DNA from: Fervidifonticultor_A sp037443565 | GTDB taxonomy: Bacteria; Sysuimicrobiota; Sysuimicrobiia; Sysuimicrobiales; Humicultoraceae | Assembly (NCBI GenBank): GCA_037443565.1 | Contig: JBBIOB010000055.1 | Span: forward strand, 1-21,412 | DNA length: 21,412 nt | Direction of reading: 5' to 3' | In this document: in pieces, positions 1-6,467 of the stretch | Layout: each line of letters opens with the position of its first letter | How positions within the stretch are numbered: the stretch's first letter is position 1 | Notes under the pieces: model-generated | The model's database searches: none | Seen by the model: the letters and a program-made list of their open reading frames with translations, nothing else | Told to the model about the DNA's origin: nothing | Program-made: the position numbers and the translations under genes

Positions 1-180
1 CCGCCTGCGAAGCCGCGCCCTCCTGCAGCACCTCCCCTGCACCTGGTGCGGCCACAGCGTGAGGGTCGGGATGCACTTTATGACACAGTAGTAATAGTTG
101 GCGCCGGCTACGCCGGTCGCCCCGCCCAGCAGGACAGTCGCGAGTGCCAGGCCGGTCATGATGCGAACAACACGCTTCAT
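1..180 (-). CDS. Small exported protein, N-terminal part only (runs off the window)
   Basis: On the minus strand an open frame starts at 180 and stays open for 60 codons to the window edge. It begins MKRVVRIMTG, followed by a hydrophobic stretch (LALATVLLGG) and a small-residue run ending in VAGA. This is a classic Sec signal peptide with probable cleavage near residue 27. The start of the mature part is NYYYCVIKC, with further cysteines in the last third. GGAGG lies 7 nt upstream of ATG 180. An in-frame ATG at 186 sits too close to that site to be preferred. I recognise no family. The late part is rich in Arg and Cys, so the frame could end or shift just beyond the edge. The signal peptide is seen directly; the rest is open. 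Confidence 0.55.
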   Translation of the reverse strand, partial: MKRVVRIMTGLALATVLLGGATGVAGANYYYCVIKCIPTLTLWPHQVQGRCCRRARLRRR

Positions 181-277
181 GCTCATCCCTCCAACCAGGT
201 TGTGTAACTGCACCTGCAGGCTAGGCCGCCGGCTGCATGGGAGCAACACTTTGGTTGATCTTCCTTCGGAGGAACTC

Positions 278-322
278 CAATGGCTCGGGCGAACGGGCCT
301 GTGTTGTGAGATCGAGCCATTG
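278..322 (+). promoter_or_regulatory. Inverted repeat enclosing a nine-codon leader ORF
   Basis: CAATGGCTCG (278-287) and CGAGCCATTG (313-322) are perfect 10-base inverted arms around a 25-nt loop. A mini-ORF (ATG 280 to TGA 307-309, MARANGPVL) starts inside the left arm. It has a good GGAGG ribosome site at 268-272, 7 nt before its ATG. The structure ends 10 nt before the GTG start of the DapA-family remnant at 333, and the right arm abuts that gene's GAGG site (322-325). It could be a leader-peptide or translational switch, or chance. Only the repeat and the ribosome site are seen directly. Confidence 0.3.
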
Positions 323-332
323 AGGTGATGGT

Positions 333-1068
333 GTGAGAGAGTCGCGACAGAAGCCTGAAGGCGGCAGGCTTCGGGGCGTCTACCCCATCGTCCCGACGCC
401 GTTTGACGAGCGCGGGGCGCTGGACGTCGACAGCATCAGCACCATGACGGAACTCATGGTCCGCCGTGGCGTGGATGGGCTGGCCGTGCTCGGGGTGATG
501 GGCGAAGCGCATCGGCTGACGGACGCGGAGCGCGACCGGGCGGTGTCCGCCTTCCGCGCGGCGCTCCCGCGCGACCGCGCGCTCGTGGTGGGCGTGGGAT
601 CGGGGGGACCGACGCCACCATCCAGGCGGCGGATCGGGCCATCGGCGCGGGCGCGGACGCCCTCCTGCTCGGGCCGCCGCCGGTGCAGAACGACGACGTG
701 CTCTTCAGCTACTACGAGCGCGTGGCCGCATCTGTTGAGGCACCGATCGTCGTCCACGACTACCCGCCGGCGACGGGCGTGCTGCTGTCGGCGGCGCTGC
801 TCGCCCGCCTCCACCGCGATCTCCCCCGCGTGGACTACGTCAAGCTGGAGGACGCTACGCGATGCTGCCGCTGATCCGCTTTGAGTTCCAGCCCGGGTTG
901 GGCGTCAGCCTGCGCAAGGAGAACTTCGTGAAGCGCGGAGCCATCCGCTGCGCGACAGTCCGGCACCCTGGCGCTGTGGCCGACCAGACCACTCTGCGGC
1001 AGTTGGACCGCATCCTGAGCTATCTCCGCGATCGCGGGTTGCTCAGCGAGGAGGGGGACGCGACCTGA
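333..1068 (+). pseudogene. DapA/NanA-family (dihydrodipicolinate synthase-like) aldolase, broken
   Basis: Three pieces in different frames make one recognisable gene. Piece 1 (GTG 333 to about 605) gives GVYPIVPTPFDERG and GVDGLAVLGVMGEAHRLTDAER, the N-terminal beta-barrel signature of the DHDPS/N-acetylneuraminate lyase family. At a run of six G (602-607) the frame must shift by one base; a seventh G would restore it. Piece 2 (to about 852) continues AADRAIGAGADALLLGPPP to DYVKLEDA, where Lys at 842-844 is the likely Schiff-base lysine. The text then jumps at about 850-856 to piece 3, whose PLIRFEFQPG and GAIRCATVRHPGA are the C-terminal end of such proteins, stopping at 1068. About 243 residues remain of an expected 300 or so, so roughly 60 residues after the lysine are missing. 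GAGG at 322-325 sits 7 nt before the GTG. The family makes or breaks carbon-carbon bonds of 2-keto acids; this copy is almost certainly non-functional unless the breaks are assembly errors. Confidence 0.85.
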
Positions 1069-1084
1069 TCGTGAGCCGCAGCGA

Positions 1085-1510
1085 TCACCCTGGCTCCAGG
1101 ATCACGACGGGAATCTGGCGACGCGTACGCCGCGCGTACGCGTCGTACGCCTGTTCTGTCTCGACGACCCGTGCCCACAGACGCCCCCGTTCAGGACCGT
1201 CGGCTGTGCGCGCGACCACGCGCCGGACCGTGGATCCTGCCTGGACGGCGGCGTGCGAGTGCGCCTGGAGGTTCAAGAACCACTCCGGGTGCCGCGGAGA
1301 TCCGCCGTTCGAGGCCACCACGACGAGGTTCGGTCCGTCGGGCCAGTATGAGAGGACCACGGTGTGCGGCTTGCCCGATCGCCGGCCCACCGTCGTCAGC
1401 AGGAGCACGCGCATCGCCCGGAGCCGGCCGCCGACGCGTCCCCCGGTCAGCCGGTAGATCGCGCGGTGCAGCCGCCACAGGAGTGTGACGACTCTCCGCA
1501 CTTCCCGCAC
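1085..1510 (-). CDS. Deazaflavin (F420)-dependent nitroreductase/quinone reductase family protein (Ddn-like)
   Basis: The 141-residue product carries the Ddn-family core. LLLTTVGRRSGKPHTVVL (about residues 36-53) is followed by LVVVASNGGSPRHPEWFLNL, the typical cofactor-binding strand and loop. The end matches too: RLWARVVETEQAYDAYARRT, then PVVILEP. Known members bind coenzyme F420 in a split beta-barrel fold and reduce quinones or nitro compounds; the substrate here cannot be read. The start is uncertain. GTG 1510 is chosen because the preceding GGGGGG run is at a workable distance and the length then fits the family (130-150). An in-frame ATG at 1576 would add 22 proline-rich residues with no ribosome site. 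It is the only seemingly intact gene in an otherwise decayed stretch and points to F420 metabolism in the host. Confidence 0.85.
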   Translation of the reverse strand: MREVRRVVTLLWRLHRAIYRLTGGRVGGRLRAMRVLLLTTVGRRSGKPHTVVLSYWPDGPNLVVVASNGGSPRHPEWFLNLQAHSHAAVQAGSTVRRVVARTADGPERGRLWARVVETEQAYDAYARRTRRQIPVVILEPG

Positions 1511-1590
1511 GCCTGGATCCCCCCGGGGGTGTTGGACAGGCGAAGGCCACGCTCCTGGGTGGGGCCGATCTGACATACACGGGCCGCGCT

Positions 1591-1719
1591 GCCGCGCTGG
1601 TCACCGGAGACGAGGACCTGCTGGCGCTGTCAGCCCGGACCAGGTTCGCGATCGAGACGCCGGCCGCGTACGGCAGACGGAGTTGGACTCCAACTTCCAT
1701 CGAAGTTCCATCGAAATAG
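1591..1719 (+). pseudogene. C-terminal remnant of a PIN-domain (VapC-type) toxin
   Basis: Reading from 1591, the frame gives AALVTGDEDLLAL and then FAIETPAAY before TAG at 1717-1719. The TGDxDLL motif holds the third and fourth acidic residues of PIN ribonuclease active sites, and 'I.TP..F/Y' is the usual C-terminal strand of these toxins. No plausible start or N-terminal PIN half exists upstream, because that space is the 5' flank of the Ddn-like gene. Intact PIN toxins are about 130-140 residues; only about 35 are left. The following DUF433 gene belongs to a family often paired with PIN-like toxins, so this may be half of an old toxin-antitoxin locus. The evidence is short-motif recognition only. 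Confidence 0.5.
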
Positions 1720-1767
1720 GCCGCGCGACTCGGTCTGGAACGAGTTCCTGGGAAGTTCCATCGAAAT
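1695..1767 (+). repeat. Three copies of TTCCATCGAA upstream of the DUF433 gene, plus a short palindrome
   Basis: TTCCATCGAA occurs at 1695-1704, 1706-1715 and 1756-1765. The last two copies lie in a 16-base exact direct repeat (1702-1717 and 1752-1767) with a 50-bp period. Between them is GGAAC-GA-GTTCC (1737-1748). The set covers the end of the PIN remnant and the region about 35-110 bp before the DUF433 start at 1803. Spacing near whole helical turns (11 bp and 50 bp) is compatible with operator half-sites for an autoregulating antitoxin, or with a duplication scar. Confidence 0.6.
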
Positions 1768-1802
1768 GCCAGGCCATGGGCCTACCAAGGGGGGTCCTGA
1801 AC

Positions 1803-2222
1803 ATGCCCGCGCCTGTGACGATGAGAATAGAGGAGGATCTCCTCGAGGCTGTTGAATATCCGGGGATCACCTTTGTCGATGGGCCTGCGGGTCTGCGGGC
1901 TCACGTTGCCGGCACGGGGCTAGACGTGTGGGAGGTGGCAATGGCGTATCGCGCGGGCGGCAGGGACGAGGGCGCGGTCTTGGGTCGCTTCCCACAACTC
2001 AGCCGACGCCAGCTCCGGACTGCCCTCGCGTACGCTCGGGATCATGCTGACGAGATCGATGCGATCCTGCGGGACCAGGAGCGTGCTCCCGGGCAGACGA
2101 GTATTGTGAGGCCATGCCGCGGCTCAGCACCAGGACGCGGGCCAGCCTGCCAAACAGCGCCTTCGCGTACATCGACTCCCACGGCCGGAGGCGGCTGCCG
2201 ATCCACGACAGGGCGCACGTGA
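1803..2222 (+). CDS. DUF433-family protein (antitoxin-like), with run-on C-terminus
   Basis: The conserved part is about residues 1-100. It contains YPGITFVDGPAGLRAHVAGT, then DVWEVAMAYRAGG, then VLGRFPQLSRRQLRTALAYA and DHADEIDAIL. This matches DUF433, a small winged-helix-like family ('G.P.I.GT.I.V..I' and 'L...Q...AL.YY..H..EI') often found beside PIN-like toxins. The usual 'GGRP' segment reads as GPAGLR, so the sequence is divergent. ATG 1803 follows a GGGG-rich stretch (1790-1795). After the DUF433 part the frame runs on without a stop through the start of the cyclase remnant (ATG 2114), ending at 2222 with low-complexity Arg/Thr/Gly sequence. The original stop has probably been lost, giving 139 residues instead of about 75-110. 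Its expected toxin partner is only the scrap at 1591-1719. Confidence 0.6.
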   Translation: MPAPVTMRIEEDLLEAVEYPGITFVDGPAGLRAHVAGTGLDVWEVAMAYRAGGRDEGAVLGRFPQLSRRQLRTALAYARDHADEIDAILRDQERAPGQTSIVRPCRGSAPGRGPACQTAPSRTSTPTAGGGCRSTTGRT

Positions 2223-2639
2223 AGAACGCACTCGCCCGGTTCAATCAGGTGGCCTTCGAGCACGAGGCCGCCCGTGACCGCGCGCGCAGACGGCTGCTCA
2301 ACGCTGCGAAGCGTCCTCCACTGGTCGGAGGCCGCCGGCGCGTACCTGGACGGCACGGGCAGGCCGGTCCCGCTGCCCGCCGACGGCGATCGGCGCGTCG
2401 TGACCTATCTCGAGCGCCGCGGCCGGCCCACGACGGCGCTGGTCCACGATCCCGCGGTGCTCGACGATCCGGACCTCGCCAAGACCGTGCTGGCGGCCGT
2501 GCGCTTCGTCGTGGCCTCAAGCCGTCTGCTCCACCACCTCGGCGATCTCTACGGCGAACTGCTCGCTGACGTCCGAGGGATCCTCCGCGCCGAGGTCTCC
2601 CGGGCGGGCGGCCGCCAAGCTGGGCTACCACCTGCGTAG
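2114..2639 (+). pseudogene. Class III adenylate/guanylate cyclase-family protein reduced to three joined fragments
   Basis: Fragment 1 (ATG 2114 to about 2311) gives SLPNSAFAYIDSHGRRRLPI, then HVKNALARFNQVAFE and RRLLNAAKR. I know this as the N-terminus of signalling proteins that carry cyclase or histidine-kinase domains in high-GC bacteria. At about 2302-2315 the frame switches to fragment 2: LHWSEAAGAYLDGTGRPVPL, ERRGRPTTALVHDPAVLDDP and VLAAVRFVV, the middle sensor-like region. At about 2517-2525 it joins, in frame, LLHHLGDLYGELLADVRGIL and AEVSRAGGR. That resembles the start of a class III cyclase catalytic domain just after its 'DIEGST' metal motif, which is missing. Reading ends at 2639 soon after the GGR. 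Stretches are thus missing after AAKR, after RFVV and after AGGR. Bases 2640-2755 hold no gene I can recognise. The product cannot be an active cyclase. Confidence 0.7.
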
Positions 2640-2755
2640 CTTCGGTGGCTACGATAGTGAAGGACCCTCCTCCCACGGGTATCAACGCCGAGGCGGTGAT
2701 CGGCCAGGCCGGGCGGTAGCGGCGGCCATGAGCCGTCGCGTCCGTGCACCAGCCG

Positions 2756-3823
2756 CTACGCGTAGACCCGTCCGAACCGGTTCGCCAGGAAGTCCTCCAG
2801 GCGCGCGTCCTCCTGTCGCACGAACCCGCGGGCGGGGAGCTTCCCCTCGCCGTGCAGGTCGACCATGGCGCACGCCGCCGTGGCGGTCGCGAGCTGGATC
2901 GCGCTCCAAGTTGTGCCGCCGATCGTCCTTCCCTCGATCTTTCGGGCAAAGGTCTCCTGGACCAGCCGCCCTCCGCGGGACCCAATCGCGGTGACCAGCA
3001 TAACGACGACGTCCTGCACCGTTGTCGGCAGCGCCAGTTCTAGGACCTGCTTGAAGAGGTCGCGGCGCCTCCCGAGCCCGAGATCGAGGGCCAGCATGCG
3101 GATCCGCTCACAGTGGCCCGGATAGCGGATGGACTTGTAGTCCAGGTTCTGCACCCGGCCGTCCAGTGTCTCGGCGAGCGTTCCCAGGCCGCCCGAGGTG
3201 TGGAATGCTTCATACGGCATGCCGTCCATCGAGAAGGTCTCGAGGCCTTCCAGCGGCTGTGCTTCCCCCCGGCGGCCGCCGACGACGACCTCGCATGGGT
3301 TCAGGTACTCGTTGATCAGCCCCTCGGTGCTCCACGTCAGGCTGTAGCCCAGGGCGTTGGTGCCGTACAACGGCAGAGCCCCGACGCGGAGCTTCAGGGT
3401 CTCGAGGGAGTCGAACGTCCTGGCAAGCGACATCCCGACGATCCCGACGAAGCCGGGGGCCAGCCCGCACTGCGGCACGAACGCGGTCTGGGCACCCTGC
3501 GCGATGCGCCGGATCGCCTGGGCGGCGGTGGTATCCTCGGTGAGATCGAAGTAGTGGACTCCGGATTGGCGGGCTGCGGTGGCAATCGTTTCGTTGAGGT
3601 GATAGGGGCAGGCGTTGATCACTGTGTCGATCCCTCGAAGTGCCTTCGTGAGCGAGGCGGCATCTCCGGCGTCGACCTGCAAGAACGGCACGCCCTCGGG
3701 CACGTGCGTTTGAGCCCCTGGGTTCTGGTCGGCCACGCTGAGGACGTAGCCGCCTGCGTCGGCGAGCAGATGCGCGATGGTGACGCCGATCTTGCCCGCG
3801 CCGAGCACCAAGACCTTTCGCAT
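2756..3823 (-). CDS. Saccharopine dehydrogenase-family oxidoreductase, lysine 6-dehydrogenase-like
   Basis: This 355-residue protein starts MRKVLVLGAGKIGVTIAHLL, a Rossmann GxGxxG dinucleotide fold, with an acidic residue ending strand 2 (SVADQNP). VDAGDAASLTKALRGIDTVI and HYFDLTED are typical of saccharopine dehydrogenase-like enzymes. VPQCGLAPGFVGIVG, the STEGLINEYLNPC block and YEAFHTSGGLGTLAET then YKSIRYPGHCERI resemble bacterial lysine 6-dehydrogenases, which oxidatively deaminate L-lysine to delta-1-piperideine-6-carboxylate. The true substrate cannot be fixed from sequence. ATG 3823 has GGGGGAG 6-7 nt upstream; a longer open frame upstream is antisense to the next gene and is rejected. 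It is divergent from the Ldh-family gene at 3923, and the two share a 99-bp control region. No signal peptide is seen, so it is cytoplasmic. Confidence 0.85.
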   Translation of the reverse strand: MRKVLVLGAGKIGVTIAHLLADAGGYVLSVADQNPGAQTHVPEGVPFLQVDAGDAASLTKALRGIDTVINACPYHLNETIATAARQSGVHYFDLTEDTTAAQAIRRIAQGAQTAFVPQCGLAPGFVGIVGMSLARTFDSLETLKLRVGALPLYGTNALGYSLTWSTEGLINEYLNPCEVVVGGRRGEAQPLEGLETFSMDGMPYEAFHTSGGLGTLAETLDGRVQNLDYKSIRYPGHCERIRMLALDLGLGRRRDLFKQVLELALPTTVQDVVVMLVTAIGSRGGRLVQETFARKIEGRTIGGTTWSAIQLATATAACAMVDLHGEGKLPARGFVRQEDARLEDFLANRFGRVYA

Positions 3824-3922
3824 GCGCAACTCCCCCTGCCGGGTATTTCCCCTGCCGGGATTCCCCCAGGCTGTGATATTCTGCATCAGGTCAGGAATCA
3901 GCCTTCTCCCGGGCGAGGTCCC
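3824..3922. promoter_or_regulatory. Divergent promoter region with an 11-bp direct repeat
   Basis: CCCCTGCCGGG occurs at 3833-3843 and again at 3849-3859, a 16-bp period; each copy contains a CCC...GGG dyad. The left copy overlaps the ribosome site of the minus-strand dehydrogenase gene. On the plus strand, TGATATTCT at 3874-3882 resembles an extended -10 element for the Ldh-family gene (start 3923). I see no good -35. The repeat is a reasonable operator candidate for joint control of the two divergent genes. Confidence 0.35.
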
Positions 3923-4996
3923 ATGATCCCGACGCAGCGGTTTCTTGCCGGATACCTGCACTCCGTTGCCCGCCGGATCTTCGCGGCCGCGGGCGCCCCA
4001 CCGCACATCGCGGCTGATGTCGCGGAGATCCTGGTGAACGCGAACCTGGCCGGGCACGATTCGCACGGTGTGCTGCGCATCCCGTCGTATCTGGATCGGA
4101 TCGCCGAGGGGCGCATTGTGCCCTCGGCGGAGCCCGTCGTCCTCAGGGAAGCGGCGAGCACGATGGTCGTCGACGGTCAGCACGGGTTCGGCCTCTACAC
4201 CGCCCGGTGGGCGATGGCGCGGGCGGTTGAGAAGGCGCGACAGGCGCAGGTGTGCTGCGCGAGCCTGGACCGGACAGGGCACACCGGCCGGCTGGGCGAG
4301 TACGCCGAGCAGGCCGCGCGCGCGGGGTGCATCGGCCTCATCACGTACGGCCACGTGAGCCCGGGGACCGCCTACGTGGCGCCCTTCGGCGGAGTGCGTG
4401 GGGTGCTGGGGACGAACCCATTCGCCGCAGGCGTGCCTACGGGCGATGAGACCCCCTTCGTGCTGGACTACGCCACGAGCCTGATTGCCGAGGGCAAGAT
4501 CCGGGTCGCGCGGAGCACCGGGGCCGACCTGCCCGAGGGCTGCGTCATCGACAGGGACGGGATGCCGAGCGTGAAGCCCGCCGACTTCTACGACGGCGGC
4601 TTCCTGCTGCCGTTCGGGCGCCACAAAGGATACGCGCTCGGAATCCTGACCACCCTGCTGGGAGGATTGACCGGCGCCTTCGACACCGAGCGTGGCACCA
4701 TGGAGGGCACGTTCATCCAGGCCATCGACATCGCCGCGTTCGCGCCGCTCGACGCGTTTCAACGCGGGGTCCGCGCGACGCTGGACGCGATCAAGCGCGT
4801 CCCTCCGGCCCTGGGGGTGGAGGAGATCCTCGTCCCCGGCGAGCCGGAACGGCGCACGAGGGTGCAGCGCCTGGCCGGGGGCATCGAGGTGCCCGACACC
4901 GTGTGGGCGCAGATCCGTGAGCGGGCCGAGCGGCTCGGTGTGTCGTTGGACGAGCGCGAGGTCGCCGAAGGCGACCTCGCGCCATACCGCACATGA
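3923..4996 (+). CDS. Ldh-family (LDH2/malate-L-sulfolactate type) NAD(P)-dependent oxidoreductase
   Basis: The 357-residue protein has the LDH2 signature: NLAGHDSHGVLRIPSYLDRI (residues 41-60, catalytic His 48 region), VVDGQHGFG, then DRTGHTGRLGEYAEQAARAG and VLGTNPFAAGVPTGD. FGRHKGYALGILTTLLGGLT near residue 232 is the conserved helix lining the active site. Members reduce or oxidise 2-oxo/2-hydroxy acids or cyclic imines (malate, lactate, ureidoglycolate, delta-1-piperideine-2-carboxylate). Substrate cannot be assigned, but a divergent lysine-dehydrogenase-like neighbour makes an imine substrate attractive. ATG 3923 is chosen over the long upstream open frame because family homology starts here and a GAGG site precedes it. 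The stop overlaps the modA start (ATGA, 4993-4996), implying translational coupling. No signal peptide. Confidence 0.88.
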   Translation: MIPTQRFLAGYLHSVARRIFAAAGAPPHIAADVAEILVNANLAGHDSHGVLRIPSYLDRIAEGRIVPSAEPVVLREAASTMVVDGQHGFGLYTARWAMARAVEKARQAQVCCASLDRTGHTGRLGEYAEQAARAGCIGLITYGHVSPGTAYVAPFGGVRGVLGTNPFAAGVPTGDETPFVLDYATSLIAEGKIRVARSTGADLPEGCVIDRDGMPSVKPADFYDGGFLLPFGRHKGYALGILTTLLGGLTGAFDTERGTMEGTFIQAIDIAAFAPLDAFQRGVRATLDAIKRVPPALGVEEILVPGEPERRTRVQRLAGGIEVPDTVWAQIRERAERLGVSLDEREVAEGDLAPYRT

Positions 4997-5796
4997 AGAT
5001 GCAGTACCGCCTGACCCTGCGCATCGTCGCGATGGTCGTCATCGGTCTGGGCATTCCCGCGTCGGCGTCCAGCGCACCGGGCAGGACCGCCGTCCTGGAT
5101 GTCGCCGCCGCCGCAGACCTGCGATACGCCTTCGAGGAGATGGGGGCGGCATTTGAGCGGCAGACCGGCACTCGCGCGCGTTTCTCCTTCGGCTCATCGG
5201 GGCTGCTGGCGGCTCAGGTGGAACAGGGTGCGCCGTTCGACCTGCTGTTCTCGGCCAACGAAGCGTTCGTCACGCGGCTGGCGCGACGCGGGCACATCGT
5301 GCCCCACACGGTGCAGCTGTACGCGATCGGCCGGATCGTCCTGTGGGTGAGGCACGCCTCGCCCCTGGCCCTTGACCGGGGCCTGCGCGTGCTGGAGGAT
5401 TCCCGCGTGCGATTCATCGCCATCGCCAATCCGGCGCACGCGCCCTACGGCGAGGCCGCCAGGCAGGCGCTCATGCGCGCCGGTCTGTATGACCGGGTCC
5501 GATCCAGGTTGGTCTACGGAGACAACGTCAGCATGGCGCTGCAGCTGGTGCAGACGGGCAATGCCGACGTGGCGATCGTCGCGCTCTCGCTGGGCCTGGC
5601 GCCGTCGGTGGCCGCGCAGGGACGTTCCTGGCTCATCCCGGCGGCCCTTCACGACCCGATTCGCCAGGCGGCGGGGGTCGTGGCCCGGTCCCGTCAGCCG
5701 GACCGTGCCCGGGCCTTCCTCGCCTTTGTCAACGGTGCCGCCGGGCGGCCCATCATGGTCCGCTACGGGTTTGTCCTGCCCGGCGAGGGTCGGTGA
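4993..5796 (+). CDS. modA: Molybdate-type ABC transporter substrate-binding protein (ModA-like)
   Basis: The 267-residue protein has an N-terminal signal peptide (hydrophobic RIVAMVVIGLGIPASAS; cleavage likely near residue 28). The ModA/Wtp fold signatures follow: LDVAAAADLRYAFEEMG, then FSFGSSGLLAAQVEQGAPFD and LLFSANEAFV. Ser/Thr residues of the 'AAA(S/D)L' and 'FGSSG' loops normally coordinate the oxyanion; here AAADL replaces the usual AAASL, so one hydroxyl ligand may differ. VYGDNVSMALQLVQTGNADV and AIVALS form the usual C-terminal lobe. It acts outside the membrane, delivering molybdate or tungstate to the permease encoded next. ATG 4993 overlaps the Ldh gene stop by 4 bp, and its own stop overlaps the modB GTG. 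The oxyanion specificity is inferred from the family. Confidence 0.85.
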   Translation: MKMQYRLTLRIVAMVVIGLGIPASASSAPGRTAVLDVAAAADLRYAFEEMGAAFERQTGTRARFSFGSSGLLAAQVEQGAPFDLLFSANEAFVTRLARRGHIVPHTVQLYAIGRIVLWVRHASPLALDRGLRVLEDSRVRFIAIANPAHAPYGEAARQALMRAGLYDRVRSRLVYGDNVSMALQLVQTGNADVAIVALSLGLAPSVAAQGRSWLIPAALHDPIRQAAGVVARSRQPDRARAFLAFVNGAAGRPIMVRYGFVLPGEGR

Positions 5797-6467
5797 GCTC
5801 AATGGCCGGGATCGACTGGTTCCCGTTGTGGCTGTCGCTGCGGGTCGCCTCCCTGGCGACGCTTGCCGCTGGCATCCTGGGCATCGCCTGCGCCTACCTG
5901 CTCGCGATGGGCCGGTTCCGGGGGCGCGCGGTGATCGAGGCGCTCACCGCGCTGCCGCTGACCCTTCCTCCGACGGTGCTGGGCTACTACCTGCTGGTGG
6001 CGCTTGGGCGGTCGAGTCCTCTCGGGCAGTGGATCGAGGCCGCGACCGGCTCGCCGTTGGTGTTCACCTGGCAGGGAGCCGTCGTCGCGGCGACGGTACC
6101 GTCGTTCCCGTTCGTGGTGCGGACCGCGCGTGCCGCATTCGAGGACATCGACGCCGCCACCCTTGAAGCGGCCTGGATCGACGGGTGCACCAGGCTGCAG
6201 CAGTTCCTGCTCATCCTGCTCCCGCTTGGGCGGCGCGGCATCACCGCGGGGGTAGCCCTGGCGTTCGCCCGCGCCCTGGGTGATTTCGGCGCCACGCTCA
6301 TGGTGGCCGGCAACATCCCGGGCCGGACGCAGACGATGCCGATTGCCATCTATGACGCCGTGCAGGCCGGGCGATGGGACACGGCGACAGCGATGGTCGT
6401 CGTCCTCAGTGTAGTGTCAGTGGGCCTGCTCCTGGCGGTTGGCCGTCTGGGGCAGCGCCTGGCCTGA
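5793..6467 (+). CDS. modB: Molybdate ABC transporter permease (ModB-like)
   Basis: The 224-residue integral membrane protein has about five or six hydrophobic segments. The binding-protein-dependent transport 'EAA' loop is clear: LEAAWIDGCTRLQQFLLILL with PLGRRGITAGVALAFARALG and DFGATLMVAG, the ModB form. TALPLTLPPTVLGYYLLVAL is also characteristic of ModB. It would form the membrane channel for ModA-delivered oxyanion. The start is GTG 5793 (GTGA overlap with modA) or ATG 5802. No ModC ATPase follows: the next gene is on the other strand and the last 51 bp overlap the 3' end of the MFS gene. A distant or shared ATPase must power the system if it works. Confidence 0.9.
   Translation: MSSMAGIDWFPLWLSLRVASLATLAAGILGIACAYLLAMGRFRGRAVIEALTALPLTLPPTVLGYYLLVALGRSSPLGQWIEAATGSPLVFTWQGAVVAATVPSFPFVVRTARAAFEDIDAATLEAAWIDGCTRLQQFLLILLPLGRRGITAGVALAFARALGDFGATLMVAGNIPGRTQTMPIAIYDAVQAGRWDTATAMVVVLSVVSVGLLLAVGRLGQRLA

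Noticed and set aside
2640..2755. Possible further gene fragment after the cyclase remnant (reads AAKLGYHLRSFGGYDS in one frame)
   Set aside because: It matches no family I can name and is too short to support.
3113..3922. Upstream part of the plus-strand frame leading into the Ldh-family gene
   Set aside because: It is antisense to the lysine-dehydrogenase-like gene. Ldh homology and a ribosome site begin at 3923.
3824..4762. N-terminal extension of the minus-strand dehydrogenase frame to 668 residues
   Set aside because: It is antisense to the clear Ldh-family gene, is low-complexity and shows no family motif. The ribosome site and Rossmann start support 3823.
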